Positions 11,921-12,789 of a DNA stretch of 12,789 nucleotides are shown here, piece by piece. Each line of letters begins with the position of its first letter. Position 1 is the first letter of the stretch. The position numbers and the translations under genes are program-made. A model generated the notes under the pieces. That model did not search any database and was not told where the DNA came from. It saw only the letters and a program-made list of their open reading frames with translations. Origin of the DNA: DASUFF01 sp036274695. Its GTDB lineage: Bacteria > UBA10199 > JACPAL01 > GCA-016699445. The stretch lies in NCBI GenBank assembly GCA_036274695.1, contig DASUFF010000036.1, forward strand, positions 1 to 12,789, given 5' to 3'.

Positions 11921-12361
11921 ATGACGCAAGGTGAGCAATGCAAGTCCGCCGGCCACAAGTGCTGCGCGCTCTCCATCGTCCGTTTCGTCCTAGGCATCAT
12001 CTTCTTCATGCATGGCGGCCAGAAGGTCCTAGGCTGGTTCGGGGGACCGGGCCTGGAGGCCATCGTCGGCATGATGACGGGGAAGGGCATGCCCGCCATC
12101 GTCGCTTATCTCGTCTCCTTCGGGGAATTGTTGGGCGGCTTAGGATTGATCGTCGGCTGCCTCTCGCGCATCGCCGCGGCCGGTATCTTCATCATCATGG
12201 CGGGCGCCGTCGGCATCGTGCACTGGAAGAGCGGTTTCTTCGCCGACAAAGGCGGTTTCGAATATCCCCTGGCGTTGGCCGCGATGGCCCTGTCCATCGT
12301 CATCGGCGGAGGCGGGTGCCTGTCGATCGACAATTTCTTCTGTAAGAAGAAGGACGGCTAA
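11921..12361 (+). CDS. DoxX-family membrane protein
   Basis: This 146-residue protein has four helices and the DoxX signature IVRFVLGIIFFMHGGQKVLG (19-38) followed by WFGGPG, then a helix with SFGELLGGLGLIVG (66-79) and C-terminal helices. DoxX proteins are small inner-membrane proteins linked to redox or quinone chemistry and thiol stress, often with no defined reaction. This one has an extra N-terminal polar segment with C7, C14 and C15 (CKSAGHKCC), plus C80, C133 and C141, unusually many for the family; disulfide or metal binding is possible but inferred. Start ATG 11921 follows GGGGGATCCC. It lies 28 bp after the polytopic gene on the same strand, so it probably belongs to the same transcript, though the hairpin over its ribosome site may set its level separately. 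Confidence 0.88.
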   Translation: MTQGEQCKSAGHKCCALSIVRFVLGIIFFMHGGQKVLGWFGGPGLEAIVGMMTGKGMPAIVAYLVSFGELLGGLGLIVGCLSRIAAAGIFIIMAGAVGIVHWKSGFFADKGGFEYPLALAAMALSIVIGGGGCLSIDNFFCKKKDG

Positions 12362-12408
12362 ATTACCCGTTGAAATCCGCGCCCAGAGCGGCCTAGAACC
12401 AATCTTCT

Positions 12409-12789
12409 ATGGCCGGAAAAACTCTTTTCGAAAAAATCTGGAATGCCCACGCGGTGGCCGGTTTGGAAGGCGGGGATCAGCTCCTCTATATCGACCGCCA
12501 TTTGGTCCACGAGGTCACCAGCCCTCAGGCCTTCGAGGGTCTGCGCCTCACCGGCCGCAAGGTCCGGCGCCCGAACCTGACCTTCGCGACGATGGACCAC
12601 AACATCCCCACGGTCGACCGCTTCAACATCAAGGACGAGATCTCGCGGGCCCAGGTCGAGGCGCTGCGCAAGAACTGCAAAGACTTCGGCATCACGCTCT
12701 TCGATTTGGACAGCGACGACCAGGGCGTCGTGCACATCATCGGTCCCGAAATGGGGCTCACCCTGCCGGGCTCCACTATCGTCTGCGGC
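12409..12789 (+). CDS. leuC: 3-isopropylmalate dehydratase large subunit (LeuC), 5' part
   Basis: The first 127 codons are present; the gene leaves the right edge. The start reads MAGKTLFEKIWNAHAV, then LLYIDRHLVHEVTSPQAFEGLR (about 25-46), DHNIPT (63-68) and GPEMGLTLPGSTIVCG (112-127), all standard in LeuC/aconitase-family enzymes; the DSHT motif and cluster cysteines would follow outside the window. LeuC with LeuD isomerises 2-isopropylmalate to 3-isopropylmalate in leucine synthesis, using a 4Fe-4S cluster, in the cytoplasm. The segment LFDLDSDDQGVVHIIGPE is a variant of the usual FDxxxxxQGIVHVIGPE. The start at 12409 has no clear Shine-Dalgarno, but family homology begins there. Only 47 bp separate it from doxX, with no terminator seen and no room for a leader peptide or T-box. 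Confidence 0.95.
   Translation, partial: MAGKTLFEKIWNAHAVAGLEGGDQLLYIDRHLVHEVTSPQAFEGLRLTGRKVRRPNLTFATMDHNIPTVDRFNIKDEISRAQVEALRKNCKDFGITLFDLDSDDQGVVHIIGPEMGLTLPGSTIVCG

Noticed and set aside
8640..12150. Recurrent TTA leucine codons in an otherwise GC-rich gene string, often TTA-GGN or TTA-AGC
   Set aside because: Noted in several genes, but not counted against the rest of the window, so no claim of foreign origin or tRNA-based control can be made.
12362..12408. Leucine leader peptide or T-box before leuC
   Set aside because: Only 47 bp are available and neither leucine codon run nor T-box sequence is present.

Overview
The window is G+C-rich and densely coded. It fits a Gram-negative bacterium that uses sigma-54 for nitrogen control. 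A deltaproteobacterial-type lineage is plausible, but only as an impression from gene content: amtB-glnK behind a -24/-12 promoter, KdpD/KdpE-type two-component genes, HTTM and DoxX proteins, and a tRNA gene without an encoded CCA. No mobile element, phage gene or CRISPR array was seen.

Left part (1-4922, minus strand). Reading leftwards from 4922, a near-perfect sigma-54 promoter drives amtB (ammonium channel), glnK (PII protein), a short KdpD-type histidine kinase and a KdpE-type response regulator. The kinase frame touches the glnK stop, and the kinase and regulator overlap by 4 bp. After a 170-bp gap comes a calcineurin-type phosphoesterase that runs off the left edge. It has a strong Shine-Dalgarno that can be folded into a hairpin. 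The amtB upstream region holds two NtrC-like dyads and is shared with a divergent small two-helix membrane protein (5108-5413).

Middle part (5414-7846). On the plus strand lie a tandem universal stress protein with degraded nucleotide motifs and a CaCA-family Na+/Ca2+ antiporter-like protein. They are followed by a minus-strand tRNA-Glu(CTC) gene. Upstream of the tRNA are a good sigma-70 promoter, a hairpin with a four-base loop and a 12-bp copy of the tRNA 5' end.

Right part (7847-12789, plus strand). A tightly packed gene string encodes a zinc-ribbon protein with a charged, disordered tail, an alpha/beta hydrolase, a probable lipoprotein, an HTTM (vitamin K-dependent gamma-carboxylase-like) membrane protein, a histidine-rich polytopic membrane protein and a DoxX protein. 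The four genes from the hydrolase to the polytopic protein are linked by 4-bp stop/start overlaps, which implies joint expression. This is the most plausible under-described system in the window. The start of leuC (leucine biosynthesis) closes the window.
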